Shown: positions 1 to 14,865, counted from the stretch's first letter. The stretch is DNA of 64,000 bases from AP-15 sp963814805 (GCA_963814805.1 CAWFER010000011.1:62001-126000), one strand, 5' to 3'. Translations and numbers: made by a program. Notes: generated by a model from the letters alone, not told the origin.

Positions 1-478
1 GCCGGCGAGAAAGACCAGGCTGACCCCGGCGCCGACCAGCTGGACCGGCGGCAGGCTCACCGGACCAAGCAGGATCGGCAAGTCGCCGACCGGCATGTTG
101 ATCGCCCGGGTTCCGGCGCCGAAAACCAGGGTGGCGAAGCCTCTGAGCACCGCGGCCAAGCCGATCGTCGCCATGATCACCGAAATGACCGGCCGCCCGA
201 TCATCGGCCGCAGCACGACGCGCTCGATCCCGAAGCCGAGACCCACCATGCCGAGGACCGCCAGCAGGGCCGACGGCCAGAACGACAGCCCGCCGAGATC
301 GCCGGCCCCGGCGGCAGATAAAGGCGGCGAACATGACGAACTCGCCCTGGGCGAAATTGATCGCGTCGGTCGCCTTGTAGATCAGCACGAATCCCAGCGC
401 GATCAGCGCGTACATCAGCCCGATCATGACCCCGTTCATGACCAGGGCCAGGGTGAACTGCCAGTCGATCCCGGCCAT
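1..478 (-). CDS. livH: Branched-chain amino-acid ABC transporter permease, LivH type (partial, frame break)
   Basis: Inner-membrane permease of a Liv-type (HAAT) ABC importer. The gene starts at ATG 478 (MAGIDWQFTL...) and runs off the left edge, so only about 160 N-terminal residues are visible. The segment GLMYALIALGFVLIYKATDA followed by INFAQGEFVMF is the typical first part of LivH permeases. Near position 315 the frame changes: before it the protein reads EFVMFAAFI, after it AGDLGGLSFWPSALLAVLG, then RPMIGRPVIS. One missing base would restore a continuous permease, so this is either a sequencing indel or a null allele. The neighbouring synthetase and livG on the same strand suggest one operon importing a carboxylate or amino acid that is then activated with CoA. 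Confidence 0.85.
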   Translation of the reverse strand, partial: MAGIDWQFTLALVMNGVMIGLMYALIALGFVLIYKATDAINFAQGEFVMFAAFICRRGRRSRRAVVLAVGPAGGPRHGGSRLRDRARRAAADDRAAGHFGDHGDDRLGRGAQRLRHPGFRRRNPGDQHAGRRLADPAWSGEPAAGPAGRRRGQPGLSRR

Positions 479-486
479 CGCTGGGC

Positions 487-2443
487 TCAGGCGAAAGCGG
501 GCTCGCCCGGCGCCGGCCGGCCGCGCCGGCGACGGTGTCGATCGCGATGCTGGCGGCGAGCGCCGCCTTACGCCCGTCCTCATAGGTGATCTCGGTGATC
601 AGCTCGATCTGGTCGGCGGCGCCGTAAAGCGCCTCGACCGCGGCCGCGTATTTTTCGGCGATGAAGCGGCGGCGCACCTTGCGGGTGCGGGTGATCTCGC
701 TGTCGTCGGCGTCGAATTCCTTGTTGAGCAGCAGAAAGCGTCGGATCTGCACCGCCGCCGGCAGGCCGGCGTTGCAGCGGGCGATCTCCTCGCCGATCAG
801 CCGGCGGATCTCGGGCTTGGCGCTCAGATCCTGGAACGAGGTATAGGCGAGGCCGTGCCGCTCGGCCCAGTTGCCGACCGTGCCGAGATCGATCACGATC
901 ATCGCCGCGACAAACGCCCGGCGATCGCCAAAGGCCACCGCTTCGGCGATGTAGGGGCTGAATTTGAGCTTGTTCTCGACGAATTGCGGGGCAAAGGGGG
1001 TGCCGTCGGCCAGCTTGCCGACATCGCTCGCGCGATCGACGACGACGAGATGGCCGCGCCGATCGAGAAAACCGCAATCGCCGGTGCGGAACCAGCCTTC
1101 GGCGTCGACCGCGGCGCCGCTCGCCTCGGGATCCTTGTTGTAGCCGCAGAAGACGGCGGCGGAGCGGACCAGCACCTCGCCGTCCGCGGCGATACGGATC
1201 TCGGCGCCGGGAATGGCCGGGCCGACGGTGTCGGGATCGGCCTCGCCGTCGCGCTGCAACGACGCCAGGCCCGACAGCTCGGTCGAGCCCCAGACCTGCT
1301 TCAGATTGATTCCGAACGAGCGGAAAAAGCGATAGGTGTCGGGGCCGAGCGGGGCGCCGCCGGTATAGACCCAGCGGGCGCGGCCGAGGCCGAGCTGGTC
1401 GCGCACCGGCCCGTAGACCAGCGCCTCGCCGAGCGCCAGCCCGAGACGCTGCAGCGGCGATGCCCTGCGCCCGGCGTCGGCGCGCGGCCGCCGCGCGCTC
1501 GGCCAGGCCGCGGAACAGCTCGAAGGTTCGGCGCTTCAGCGGGCTCGCATCGGCCGCGCGCACCCGCAGCTGGGCCAGCATGTTCTCCCAGATGCGCGGC
1601 GGGGCCAGCGCCACGGTCGGGCCAAGCTCGCGCAGGTCGCGCTGCACCGTCTCGGGGCGCTCCGGGCAATTGCAGGTGAAGCCGACGAGCAAGGTCAGCA
1701 CCAGCGAAAACAGCAATTCGCCGATCCACGCCATCGGCAGGTAGCACAGGATGTCGTCGGTCGGGCGGATGTCTTCGGCGGCGACAAAGCCCTCGGCCGC
1801 GGCCAAGCAGATTGGCGTGCGACAGCATCACTCCCTTGGGGTGGCCGGTGGTTCCCGAGGTGTAGGTGAGCAGCGCCACGTCGGCGGGCAGGCCCCGGTC
1901 GATCTCGCGGTCGAGATAGCCCGGCTGCGCCGCGCCGAGCTCGCGGCCCGCAGCCTGCACCCGCTCGAAGGGTTCGAGCGCCGGCGCCGGGTAATGCCGC
2001 ATGCCGCGCGGGTCGTCGTAGACAACGAGGTCGAGGTGCGGCAGCCGGGCGCGCAGCGACAGGATCTTGTCGACCTGCTCCTGGTCCTCGGCGACGACGA
2101 CCCGGATCTCGGCATGGTTCAGCACGTAGGCCATCTCGGAGGCGATCGCGTCCTGGTACATCGGCACCGCGATGCCGCCAAGGCACTGTGCGGCGAGCTG
2201 CGCCCAGTAGAGCCGCGGGCGGTTGTCGCCGATCACCGCGAGCTTGTCGCCGCGGCCAAAGCCGTGAGCGGCGAGGCCGAGCGCGAACTCGCGCACCTCG
2301 CCCTCGTATTGGGCCCAGGTGAAACCCTGCCAGATGCCGCGGGTCTTTTCGCGGATCGCCGGCCGCCCGGCCATCGTCGCACCGTTGCGGCGCAGCAGCC
2401 GCGGCAGCGTGGTCGGCGCGGGGGAAATCGCGGCGCCGGTCAT
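487..2443 (-). CDS. Long-chain acyl-CoA synthetase / AMP-binding enzyme (frame-broken)
   Basis: ANL-superfamily adenylate-forming enzyme that activates a fatty or aromatic acid with ATP and CoA. It starts at ATG 2443, whose ATG overlaps the livG stop. Visible motifs in order: the AMP-binding P-loop LTYTSGTTGHPKGVMLSH, then DDILCYLPMAWIGE, VYTGGAPLGPDTYRFF, the A5-type VWGSTELSG, the A7-type GWFRTGDCG, and the C-terminal VDRASDVGKLADG. These lie in different frames: frame breaks occur near 1810 and near 1450-1490, and a third near 500-530 would let the protein end at the TGA at 487 just before livH. Without the third, the frame runs into livH. Acyl-CoA synthetases sit between liv genes in many proteobacterial clusters, so the order is ordinary; the broken frame is not. 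Confidence 0.85.
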
Positions 2444-3306
2444 TCCGCCGCCTCGGCGCGCTGGGCGCCGCCCAAATAGGCGCGGATCACATCCGGGTGA
2501 CGCTGCACCTCATCGGGCGTGCCGTCGGCAATCTTGCGGCCGTGATCGAGCACGGCCACCCGCTCGGAAATGTCCATCACTACCGCCATGTCGTGCTCGA
2601 TCAGGATGATCGTCGTGCCCCACTCCCGATTGACCTCGAGGATGAAGCGGGCCATGTCCTCCTTTTCTTCCTGGTTCATGCCGCCCATCGGCTCGTCGAG
2701 CAGCAGCAGCTTGGGGTCGAGCGCCAGCGCGCGGCCGAGCTCGACCCGTTTGCGCAAGCCGTAGGCGAGGCCGCTGGTCGGCTGTTTGCGCAGATCCTCC
2801 AATTCGAGGAACTCGATCAGCTCCTCGACCCGGGCGCGATGGGCCACCTCCTCGCGCTGCGCCATGCCCCAATAGACGATCGACGACAAGACCCCGGCGC
2901 GCATCCGCACATGACGGCCGAGCATGATGTTGTCGAGCACGGTCATGCCGCTGAACAGCGCGATGTTCTGAAAGGTGCGGGCAATGCCGAGCGCCGCGAT
3001 CCCCGACGGGCGGATCCCGGTCACGTCCCGGCCCTCGAACGAGACCGAGCCGGTATCCGGCCGGTAGAAGCCGCTGATGATGTTTAACAGCGAGGTCTTG
3101 CCGGCGCCGTTCGGGCCGATGATCGAGGTCAGCCCGCCGCGGCGCACCTCGAGCGACATGTCCTCGACCGCGCGCACGCCGCCGAAATGCTTCGAAACTG
3201 CGGAAACCGCGAGCAAGGTCTCGCCGCCCTCCGCCGGCGCATGGCCGCTCACAATGTTCGACACGATACCGTCCGCATTTCCCCGCCCGCCCGCCGACCT
3301 ATCCAT
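2440..3306 (-). CDS. livG: Branched-chain amino-acid ABC transporter ATP-binding protein, LivG type
   Basis: Cytoplasmic ATPase subunit of the Liv-type importer. It is 288 residues with an intact frame. Walker A is GPNGAGKT (residues 64-71), Walker B is LLLLDEP, and the switch His is in IEHDM. The signature loop is the degenerate LAYGLRKRVELGRAL typical of LivG/LivF rather than LSGGQ. The C-terminus carries the LivG-specific DGTPDEVQRHPDVIRAYLG segment. The stop overlaps the synthetase start by 4 nt, implying translational coupling. The start at 3306 has no clear ribosome-binding site; in-frame GTG codons about 15 to 20 residues further in are alternatives. Confidence 0.92.
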   Translation of the reverse strand: MDRSAGGRGNADGIVSNIVSGHAPAEGGETLLAVSAVSKHFGGVRAVEDMSLEVRRGGLTSIIGPNGAGKTSLLNIISGFYRPDTGSVSFEGRDVTGIRPSGIAALGIARTFQNIALFSGMTVLDNIMLGRHVRMRAGVLSSIVYWGMAQREEVAHRARVEELIEFLELEDLRKQPTSGLAYGLRKRVELGRALALDPKLLLLDEPMGGMNQEEKEDMARFILEVNREWGTTIILIEHDMAVVMDISERVAVLDHGRKIADGTPDEVQRHPDVIRAYLGGAQRAEAAE

Positions 3307-3460
3307 GCCGCGCGCTTATGGCCGGCATGATGCGGACGCAGAGCGTAGAATGCAACCACATCGCTAGCGGCCGGCCGGGCTTCGCCGCGGATGCTTGCCT
3401 GCGCCGCGCCGGCGTGAAACGATCGTGCCCGGATCGGCTGCGCTGAGGTGATTAACAACG

Positions 3461-4468
3461 ATGCTCGAACCGGAGACTTTGCCGATAACCGTGCTGACCG
3501 GTTTTCTCGGCAGCGGCAAGACCACCCTCTTGCGCCGCGCCCTGACCTCGCCGGCGCTCGCCGACACCGCCGTGATCATCAATGAGATCGGCGAGATCGC
3601 GATCGACCATCACCTGGTCGATTTTGTCGAGGGCAGCGTCGTCGAATTGCCGGGCGGCTGCCTGTGCTGCGCCGTGCGCGAGGACCTGGCGCGCACCTTG
3701 CGCAGCCTGCTCGACCGGCGCGCCGAGAACGAGATCCGCCCATTCCGCCGGCTGGTCGTCGAAACCACCGGCCTCGCCGATCCGGCGCCGATCCTTTACA
3801 CCTTGGGCGCCGACCCGATGCTCGACCATTGCCTGCACCTGGCCGGGGTCGTCACCATCGTCGACGCCATGGCCGGCGCCGAAACGATCGACCGCTTCGC
3901 CGAGGCGGCGCGGCAGGTGGCGCTCGCCGACACGCTCGTCATCAGCAAGACCGATCTCGCCCCGCTCGGCCCCGATCTGGCGCGCCGGCTCGACCGGATC
4001 AACGACCGCGCCCCACGGCTCACGGCGCTGGCGGCCGAAGACCCCGGCGCAGTGCTGTTTGCCATTGCCAAGCCGGCCGCGTCAAAACCCCCACCGAGCG
4101 AACCCGCCGCCGCCCACAGCCACGGCATCGACGCTTTCACCGTCAGTCTCGGCGGCGACATGACCCGGCTCGACTTCGCTCGCGCGCTGGGTGGGCTCGC
4201 CCGCGACCGCGGCAACGATCTCCTACGGGTCAAGGGGATCGTGCGCTTCGCCGACCGGCCGGAGCGGCCGGCGGTGGTGCAGGCGGCGCAGCATGCGATG
4301 TTCGCACCCGAGTGGCTCGACGAGTGGCCCAAGGACTGGCCGGCCGACCCGACCGGACAGGATCGCCGCAGCCGCCTCGTTTTTGTCGTGCACCGGGTTC
4401 CGCGAGCCGAGATCCTGGCGCACTTTGCCTTTGCCGACGCGGCGCTGTGGTCTGCGCCCGGCGGGTGA
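3461..4468 (+). CDS. CobW/COG0523-family GTP-binding metallochaperone (first copy)
   Basis: G3E-family GTPase of the CobW/YeiR/ZNG1 group, thought to deliver metals such as Zn or Co to client enzymes using GTP. It is 335 residues. Walker A is GFLGSGKTT (residues 14-22), the metal-binding CxCC motif lies in GGCLCC (65-70), and the guanine-specificity motif is SKTD. A short His-containing linker (AAHSHG) precedes the CobW C-terminal domain (NDLLRVKGIVRF). The start at 3461 follows an AGGTG sequence about ten bases upstream. The gene stands alone, divergent from livG. A second paralogue lies at 37.6 kb. The client metal enzyme cannot be told from context; the molybdenum hydroxylase downstream is a neighbour but not an obvious client. 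Confidence 0.9.
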   Translation: MLEPETLPITVLTGFLGSGKTTLLRRALTSPALADTAVIINEIGEIAIDHHLVDFVEGSVVELPGGCLCCAVREDLARTLRSLLDRRAENEIRPFRRLVVETTGLADPAPILYTLGADPMLDHCLHLAGVVTIVDAMAGAETIDRFAEAARQVALADTLVISKTDLAPLGPDLARRLDRINDRAPRLTALAAEDPGAVLFAIAKPAASKPPPSEPAAAHSHGIDAFTVSLGGDMTRLDFARALGGLARDRGNDLLRVKGIVRFADRPERPAVVQAAQHAMFAPEWLDEWPKDWPADPTGQDRRSRLVFVVHRVPRAEILAHFAFADAALWSAPGG

Positions 4469-4508
4469 GTTCGGCACGACGCTAAACAGGATGCCGGCGG
4501 CGGCCCGC

Positions 4509-4724
4509 TCAGCGCGGATGCAGCCCGCTCGGACCGATGACGACGTCCATCGGGCTGGCTGGAGAGGTCGGTGGGGTCCCCGGCTGCTGGGCGGAGATGG
4601 TGGTGTCGGCCAATGGCGCCGAGTTCGCCTGGTCGGCTGGGGGTGGCCCCTGGCAGGCAGCGACAAGCAGAGCGAGCATCAGGAAGACCCAGTGAGGGCG
4701 TAAAGTGCGCATGGTTGTACTCAT
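4509..4724 (-). CDS. Small putative lipoprotein
   Basis: A 71-residue protein with a basic N-terminus, a hydrophobic stretch (WVFLMLALLVAA) and a lipobox LVAAC, followed by a Pro/Ser/Thr-rich tail. This layout fits a small outer-membrane or periplasmic lipoprotein. It converges with the CobW gene and lies divergently from the molybdenum hydroxylase. I recognise no family; the call rests only on the signal sequence. Confidence 0.5.
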   Translation of the reverse strand: MSTTMRTLRPHWVFLMLALLVAACQGPPPADQANSAPLADTTISAQQPGTPPTSPASPMDVVIGPSGLHPR

Positions 4725-4849
4725 CTGGCAGTAATCGCCTGTTTATCTACTGTCGACCGGGTTCGTGCAAGCATCGGGTGCAGCCGCGCCGGCGCTGGAC
4801 CGGCGCCGGCAATTCCCGCAAACTCGGGCCGGCAGCGAGGGGTTGACTG

Positions 4850-7242
4850 ATGACCGATGCCGCACTCCCATTTGTCGGCCGCTCGCTGTTGCGCCGGGAA
4901 GACCGCCGGCTGCTGACCGGCCAGGGGCAGTTCATCGCCGATCTGGTGTTGCCGCGCATGCTGCATGCGGTCCTGGCGCGCAGCCCGGCGGCGCATGCCC
5001 GCATCCGCGGGGTCGACCTCGCGCGCGCCGCGGCGATGCCCGGCATCGTACTGGCGCTCGACGGCGCCGATTTATTGCGCCTGCTGCCGCCGGTGCCCGA
5101 GGGCCAGATCTCGATGCCGAGGAAATGGGCATCGGTCGTCCAACACAAATTTCTCAATCCGCAGCAGCCGCTCCTGGCGCACGACAAGGTGCGCCATGTC
5201 GGCGAGGCGATCGCGGTCATCGTCGCCGAGAGCCGCGAGGAGGCCGAGGACGCGGCCGAAGAGGTTGGCTTGGACTTCGAAGAATTGCCGGCGGTGGTCG
5301 ATCCCGAGGCGGCGTTGCGGGCGGGCAGCCCGATCGTCCACGACCGGTTCGAGACCAATCTCGTCGGCGCCTTTTCGATCGGGCGGGGCGAGGCCGACGC
5401 GGTGCTGGCCGCGGCGCCGCACCGGCTTAAACGCCGCTTTTACCATCACCGCTATGCGGCGATGCCGATGGAGTGCCGGGGCGTCGTCGCCGCCTATGAT
5501 CCGCGCACCGACGCGATGACGATCTGGTCCTCGACCCAGGTGGTGCATTGGGTGCGGCGCGAAGCCGCTTCGCTCTTGGGTCTGCCCGAGGCCCGGGTGC
5601 GCTGTGTCGCGCTCGATGTCGGCGGCGGCTTTGGCGGCAAAGGCCACGTCTACCCCGAAGACCTGCTGGTCGCGTTTCTGGCGCGCCGGCTCGGCCGCCC
5701 GGTGCGCTGGATCGAAGGCCGCAGCGAGCACCTGATGAGCGCTACGCATTCGCGTGACCAACTGCACGACGTCGAAGCCGGTTTCGACGACAGCGGCCGG
5801 ATCCTGGCTATGCGCGACGACTATATCGTCGATTGCGGCGCCTGGAACCCGATCGGGTCGGGGGTGGCCTACAACACCGCGGTCCACCTGACCGGACCCT
5901 ACAAGATCGAGCATCTGGCGGCGTCGGGCCGGATCGTCGTCACCAACAAGGCGCCGAACGCCCCCTACCGCGGCGCCGGCCGGCCGGAAGCCGCGTTCGC
6001 GATGGAGCGAACCATCGACCTGGTGGCGCGTCGGCTCGGCCTGGAGCCGGCCGAGGTCCGCCGGCGCAACATGATCCGGGCCGAGGAGATGCCCTACCGG
6101 GTCGGCATTCCCTACCGCGACGGCGAGCCGATCGTCTATGACAGCGGCGATTATCCGGGCGCGCTCGCCAAGGCGCTCGATGCGGTGGGCGGCGTCGAGG
6201 CGTTCCGCCGGCGTCAGCAGCAGGCGCGCGCCGAGGGCCGCTATCTCGGGCTCGGCATCGGCTGCTACATCGAAGGCACTGGGGTCGGGCCGTTCGAGAG
6301 CGCCTTTGTCCGCATCGACCCATCGGGCAAGATTTATGTCTCGTGCGGCGCCGCCCCGCAAGGCCAGGGCATGGAGACGATCTTTTCCCAGGTGATGGCC
6401 GATCTGTGGAAGGTGGCGCCTGAAGACGTCGTCCTGACCTTTGCCGACACCGCGGCGATCGCGATCGGGTTCGGCACGATGGCCAGCCGTAGCACGGTCA
6501 CCGCCTCGGCGGCGATGCACCAGGCCAGCGCCAAGCTGCGCGAGAAGGTGTTTGCGATCGCCGCCAATCTCCTCGAATGCGCGCCCGCCGATCTCGAATT
6601 GCGCCCGGGATCTCAGGGCGGCGGCGTCGGCATCATCGGCGTGCCGGGGGGCGTGCCGGGCGCCGCGGTCAGCCTGCAGCAGGTGGCGCAGGCGGCGCGC
6701 CCCGGCTGGGAGATCACCCGTCCACCGGGGGTCGAAGGCGGCCTCGAAGAGACCTCGTACTGGCAGCCGGAGACGGTCACCTGGAGCTATGCGACGCATG
6801 CGGCGATCGTCGAGGTTGACCGCGACACCGGCCGAGTCACGCATCGACAGCTACGCGGTCGCACATGATTGCGGCAATGTCGTCAACCCGATGCTGGTCG
6901 AGGGCCAGATCATGGGCGGCGCCGCGCAAGGGCTCGGCGGCATCCTCGGCGAGGCGATCGTCTACGACGCCGAACGGGCAGCTGCTTTCGGGCTCGTTGA
7001 TGGATTACGCGCTGCCGGTCGCGACCGACATCCCGGCGATGACGATCGTGCACCAGCACTCGCCCTCGCCGCTCAACCCGCTCGGCGTCAAAGGCGTCGG
7101 CGAAGGCGGCGCTGTCGCCCCGCCAGCGGCGATCGCCAACGCCGTGTGCGACGCGCTGGCCCCGTTCGGGGTCGAAATCAACGCGACGCCGGTGCGGCCG
7201 GACGAGCTTGTGCGGGCGTTTCGCTCGGGCCGGCCGGGCTAA
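4850..7242 (+). CDS. Xanthine dehydrogenase family molybdopterin-binding subunit (frame-broken)
   Basis: Large (Moco-binding) subunit of a CoxL/xanthine dehydrogenase-type hydroxylase, about 795 residues when frames are joined. The start at 4850 follows GAGGGG with 8 nt spacing. The N-terminal a/b hammerhead (RREDRRLLTGQGQFIADL) is followed by Moco-domain motifs GGGFGGKGHVYPED, NAPYRGAGRPEAAF and QGQGMETIFSQVMAD. The active-site loop reads PYRGAGR, not the AYRCSFR of form I CO dehydrogenase, so aerobic CO oxidation is not supported. Two 2-nt-type frame breaks occur near 6848 (before RIDSYAVAHDCGNVVNPML) and near 6975 (before GQLLSGSLMDYALP). No FAD-binding medium or 2Fe-2S small subunit gene lies beside it, so it is an orphan in this window. 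Confidence 0.88.
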
Positions 7243-7250
7243 CGCTAGGA

Positions 7251-11597
<4,347 letters not shown>

Positions 11598-11646
11598 GGC
11601 TCGGATCGATATGGGGAGCGGTGAAGCGTGGCGCGAGGCCGGCTGG

Positions 11647-13134
11647 TCAAGCGGGCTCTGCTTTGCCCGGCGGGCCGGCGCGGCGGGCGGCGATCGGGGC
11701 GTCACGGATATGGCCGAGGTCGATTTCGGGCATCGGCAAGTCGAGCGCGCCTTGCACGGCATTGGCCAGATCGTTGTAATCGCGGAAGCTGCGGCGCAGC
11801 CAGTGGCGCCAATTGGTCATGCCGCCGCTGGCATGCAGTTCGAACGCGGATTCGCGGCCGTCGAGCGCCGAGGAGACATGATCGCCGGCCAATTGCAGCA
11901 ATGCCGCGCGCTGCAAGGCGGTATAGCCGCCGCCGCCAAATGCATCTTCAAGGCCGATGGCAAGCTCGGGGTCGCCGAGATCGGCGTCGGACGGGGCTAC
12001 GACCAGCGAGGAGCCGGGCACGATCCGCAGGATCTCGGAGATGCGCTGGCGCGCCTGGAACAGCGCGATGCCGCCGGCGGCGAGGTGGGCGTGGTCGGGA
12101 AAGCAGAGCCCCGCCGGGGTGAAATCTGGTTGGTGCTCGGCCGCGACGAGGCAGCTGCGCACGGTCTGCACCGCGGCCACCAGATCGATCAGGTATTCGA
12201 CCGTTTGCTGGTTTTGCGCGAGACCCATCGCCTGGGTCAGGGCCAGCGCCAGACCGAGGGTGAACTCGGCCTTCGCCAGCCAGCCGTAAAGATGGTGCCA
12301 CCGCAGCCAGCGGGGGATCGCCTCGGGGGTGGGGTCGACAAAGAACACCCGCTCCCACGGGACAAACACATCGTCGAGCCACATCTGGCCATCGAGCTCG
12401 TCGAACCGGCTGGAGAGCGGCGCCATGAACGGGTTTTCGCTACGCGCCGCGCGCTTGCGGCACAAGACCGTAACCCCGGGGGCGGCGACCGAGACGATAA
12501 AGCTCGCGCGCTGACCGCCGATATCGACCCCGGAAAGATGGCCGATATAGACGTCCTCGGCAAAGGCCGGGCTCGTGTGCATGCCGAGCCGGCCGCGAAG
12601 CACCACCCCGGCGTCGGTCTCGCGCACCAGAGTGAGGGCCACTCGCTCGGCCGGGTCGCGGCGCATGCGCTGGCCGATGATCGGCGCCCCGCCGCAAAAA
12701 GTCAGAAAGCGGCCGGTGCGGGCGATCATGTCGCGATAGCCGATCGCCGCTGCGGTGTGCTCGGACGAAAGGTTCTTCGCCTGCACCGCGCTCAGCACGC
12801 CGAGCGCGATCAGATTGCCGTAAGCCGGTGTGTGGGTGACGTTGCCGGCATTCGAGAACAAGGTCTTGGCAAAGGAGCGGCCCATGCCGACCAGATCTTC
12901 GGTCTTGTTCGGCGCGACATAGCCCCACGGCAGACGTTCGCCCTGGCTTTGGTATGGCGAGAGCAGGGTTTCCCGCCACGCCGGATCGGAATGGCGGTCG
13001 TACCAGAGGGCGTATTCCTCGACCATCGCGCGGGTCGCGGGGTGCGTCGTCACATCGTCGACCCGGCCCTCGCCCATGACCCAGACCCTGCGCCCGTCGC
13101 CCAGCGCGCAGCGGTAATCGGCGCCTGTTCTCAT
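11647..13134 (-). CDS. 4-hydroxyphenylacetate 3-monooxygenase (HpaB)-family flavin-dependent oxygenase
   Basis: FADH2-using aromatic hydroxylase of the HpaB/PvcC family, 495 residues from ATG 13134. The N-terminus MRTGADYRCALGDGRRVWV matches the family start, and family features include YGNLIALGVLSAVQ, the flavin-binding region HTSPAFAEDVYIGHL, and ENPFMAPLSSRFDELDGQ with DDVFVPWERVF. The C-terminal AFGGGGYTALQRAALLQLAGDHVSSALDGR is also characteristic. It hydroxylates a phenol using reduced flavin from a separate reductase, and no HpaC-type reductase is seen nearby. It is divergent from an aromatic-acid MFS permease, which suggests uptake and hydroxylation of an aromatic acid; the exact substrate is unknown. 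Confidence 0.88.
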   Translation of the reverse strand: MRTGADYRCALGDGRRVWVMGEGRVDDVTTHPATRAMVEEYALWYDRHSDPAWRETLLSPYQSQGERLPWGYVAPNKTEDLVGMGRSFAKTLFSNAGNVTHTPAYGNLIALGVLSAVQAKNLSSEHTAAAIGYRDMIARTGRFLTFCGGAPIIGQRMRRDPAERVALTLVRETDAGVVLRGRLGMHTSPAFAEDVYIGHLSGVDIGGQRASFIVSVAAPGVTVLCRKRAARSENPFMAPLSSRFDELDGQMWLDDVFVPWERVFFVDPTPEAIPRWLRWHHLYGWLAKAEFTLGLALALTQAMGLAQNQQTVEYLIDLVAAVQTVRSCLVAAEHQPDFTPAGLCFPDHAHLAAGGIALFQARQRISEILRIVPGSSLVVAPSDADLGDPELAIGLEDAFGGGGYTALQRAALLQLAGDHVSSALDGRESAFELHASGGMTNWRHWLRRSFRDYNDLANAVQGALDLPMPEIDLGHIRDAPIAARRAGPPGKAEPA

Positions 13135-13277
13135 CCGGCGATCTCCCGGCTCGCAACCGCGCGCCATCTGCCGTTCTCGGCCAAAGGCGCGGATCGTAGC
13201 ACGCCTACCAAGGGCTTGCGCGCGCGTCGCCAACATGCGACATCGACAAAAAAATGATCGGGAACAGGGAGAGAAAA

Positions 13278-14630
13278 ATGGCGCACGCGCCGCTGTCATC
13301 GACCGAAATGACATTGGAAAACCAGCCGATCGGCGCGCTGCAAGTCCGTGTCGCGGCGCTGTGCACCTTGATCCAGATCTGCGACGGCTACGACCTCAAT
13401 TCGATCGGCTGGTCGGTGCCGTCACTGATCCGCGCCTGGCATTTGCCGCCGCCGGCCTTCACTGTCGCGTTTTTGTGGTCGAGCATCGGCATCATGGTCG
13501 GCGCGCTCGCCGCCGGTCCGATCGGCGACCGCGCCGGGCGCCGGCCGCTGCTGATGGTCAGCGCCTTGATCATCGGCCTCGGCTCCCTGGCGAGCGCCTT
13601 CGCGCCTTCGCTTTTCGTGCTCAGCGTCTTGCGCTTTTTCACCGGGCTCGGCATCGGCGGCGCCTTTCCGGGGGCGGCCACCTTGACCGGCGACTACGCG
13701 CCGCAGCGCCGGCGCGCATTGATGATTATGGCGAGCTTTACCGGCGCGCCGGTTGGCGGTTTTTTCGGCGGCCAGATCGTCGCCGTGCTGCTGTCGCATT
13801 TCGGCTGGCCGATCATCTTCATCATCGGCGGCGCGTTCCCGCTGGCCTTGGTCCTGGTCATGGCGGTGTGGCTGCCGGAATCGCCGCGCTTTCTGGCGGC
13901 GAAGGCGAGCTTGACGCCGCGCGAGCAAGCGTTGCTGCAGCGCCTCGACATCGTGCCTGGACAGGTCGAGCGGCAGGCGATCGACGTCGCCCAGGGCAAC
14001 CCGATCAAGATGCTGTTTGGCCCGGGCTATGCGCTGCAGACCATCCTCTTGTGGATCATCTTCTTCTCCAGCCTGCTCAACCTGTTCCTATTCGTGTTCT
14101 GGATGCCGACGGTATTCAATCTGATGGGCATGACGCCCAGCCAGGCGGTGTTCGCCTCGAGCTTTCGGGATTTCGGCGCGATCTGGGCCGTGCTCTATCT
14201 CGGGCTGGCGATCGACAAGGTCGGCCCCGAACGCTCGCTCGCCTTCCACTACGCGGCCGGCGCCATCTTCATCGCCGTGATCGCGCTGGTGGCAATGCCC
14301 TATGCGCTGCTGCTGCTGGTAACCTTTTTCGCCGGCATGACGATCATCGGCAGCCAGACCGGCGCCAACGCCACCTGCGGCAAGCTCTATCCGGCGCGGA
14401 TGCGGACCAGCGGGCTCGGCTGGGCGCTCGGCGTCGGCCGGCTCGGCGGGATCGTAGCGCCGGTGCTGGGCGGTTATCTGCTGGCCCGCGGGCTGAAGCC
14501 GACGCACATCTTTTTGAGCGCCTGCCTGTTCGCGATCATCGCCGCGGTGGCGACCGGCCTGCTGGCGCTGCGCGGAAGCCGCACCGAATCCCTCGCCGGC
14601 CGGCCGGCGGTCGAGGGGAGACGGATCTGA
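13278..14630 (+). CDS. MFS transporter, aromatic acid:H+ symporter (AAHS) type
   Basis: Twelve-helix inner-membrane permease of about 450 residues. The first helix carries the AAHS marker LIQICDGYDLNSIGW, loop 2-3 has GDRAGRRPLL, loop 4-5 has GLGIGGAFPGAATLTGDYAP, and the central loop has WLPESPRFLAA. The start at 13278 (MAHAPLSS) is chosen because AGGGAGAG lies 5-10 nt upstream; an in-frame ATG at 13254 lacks a comparable site. The intergenic region with the divergent HpaB-like gene is about 140 bp and probably holds both promoters. AAHS members import benzoates, protocatechuate and similar acids. Confidence 0.88.
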   Translation: MAHAPLSSTEMTLENQPIGALQVRVAALCTLIQICDGYDLNSIGWSVPSLIRAWHLPPPAFTVAFLWSSIGIMVGALAAGPIGDRAGRRPLLMVSALIIGLGSLASAFAPSLFVLSVLRFFTGLGIGGAFPGAATLTGDYAPQRRRALMIMASFTGAPVGGFFGGQIVAVLLSHFGWPIIFIIGGAFPLALVLVMAVWLPESPRFLAAKASLTPREQALLQRLDIVPGQVERQAIDVAQGNPIKMLFGPGYALQTILLWIIFFSSLLNLFLFVFWMPTVFNLMGMTPSQAVFASSFRDFGAIWAVLYLGLAIDKVGPERSLAFHYAAGAIFIAVIALVAMPYALLLLVTFFAGMTIIGSQTGANATCGKLYPARMRTSGLGWALGVGRLGGIVAPVLGGYLLARGLKPTHIFLSACLFAIIAAVATGLLALRGSRTESLAGRPAVEGRRI

Positions 14631-14865
14631 TCCTATGACGGCTGCGCCAGTGCAATAATCGCGTCGGTCGCGGTCGGCAGACTATTCGATCCGTCGCTTT
14701 CGGCGTTGGTTAAGGAGATTTCGGCCGCTACGGAGATAAAACACAGTCGACGGCGGTAATGGGCCAAGGCGGCGCTTTTCGGAACCTCCAATTCGCCCCT
14801 CGTGTTTGGGTTGGCACAGGTCAACGCCACCCCGGCGCGCTGGCGTCGCGAAACAGGAGGACCCG

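Noticed and set aside
5072..6844. A 590-codon open frame on the minus strand
   Set aside because: Antisense to the molybdenum hydroxylase; no family resemblance or start site.
4850..7242. Aerobic carbon monoxide dehydrogenase large subunit
   Set aside because: The active-site loop lacks the Cys-containing AYRCSFR motif and there are no coxM or coxS neighbours.
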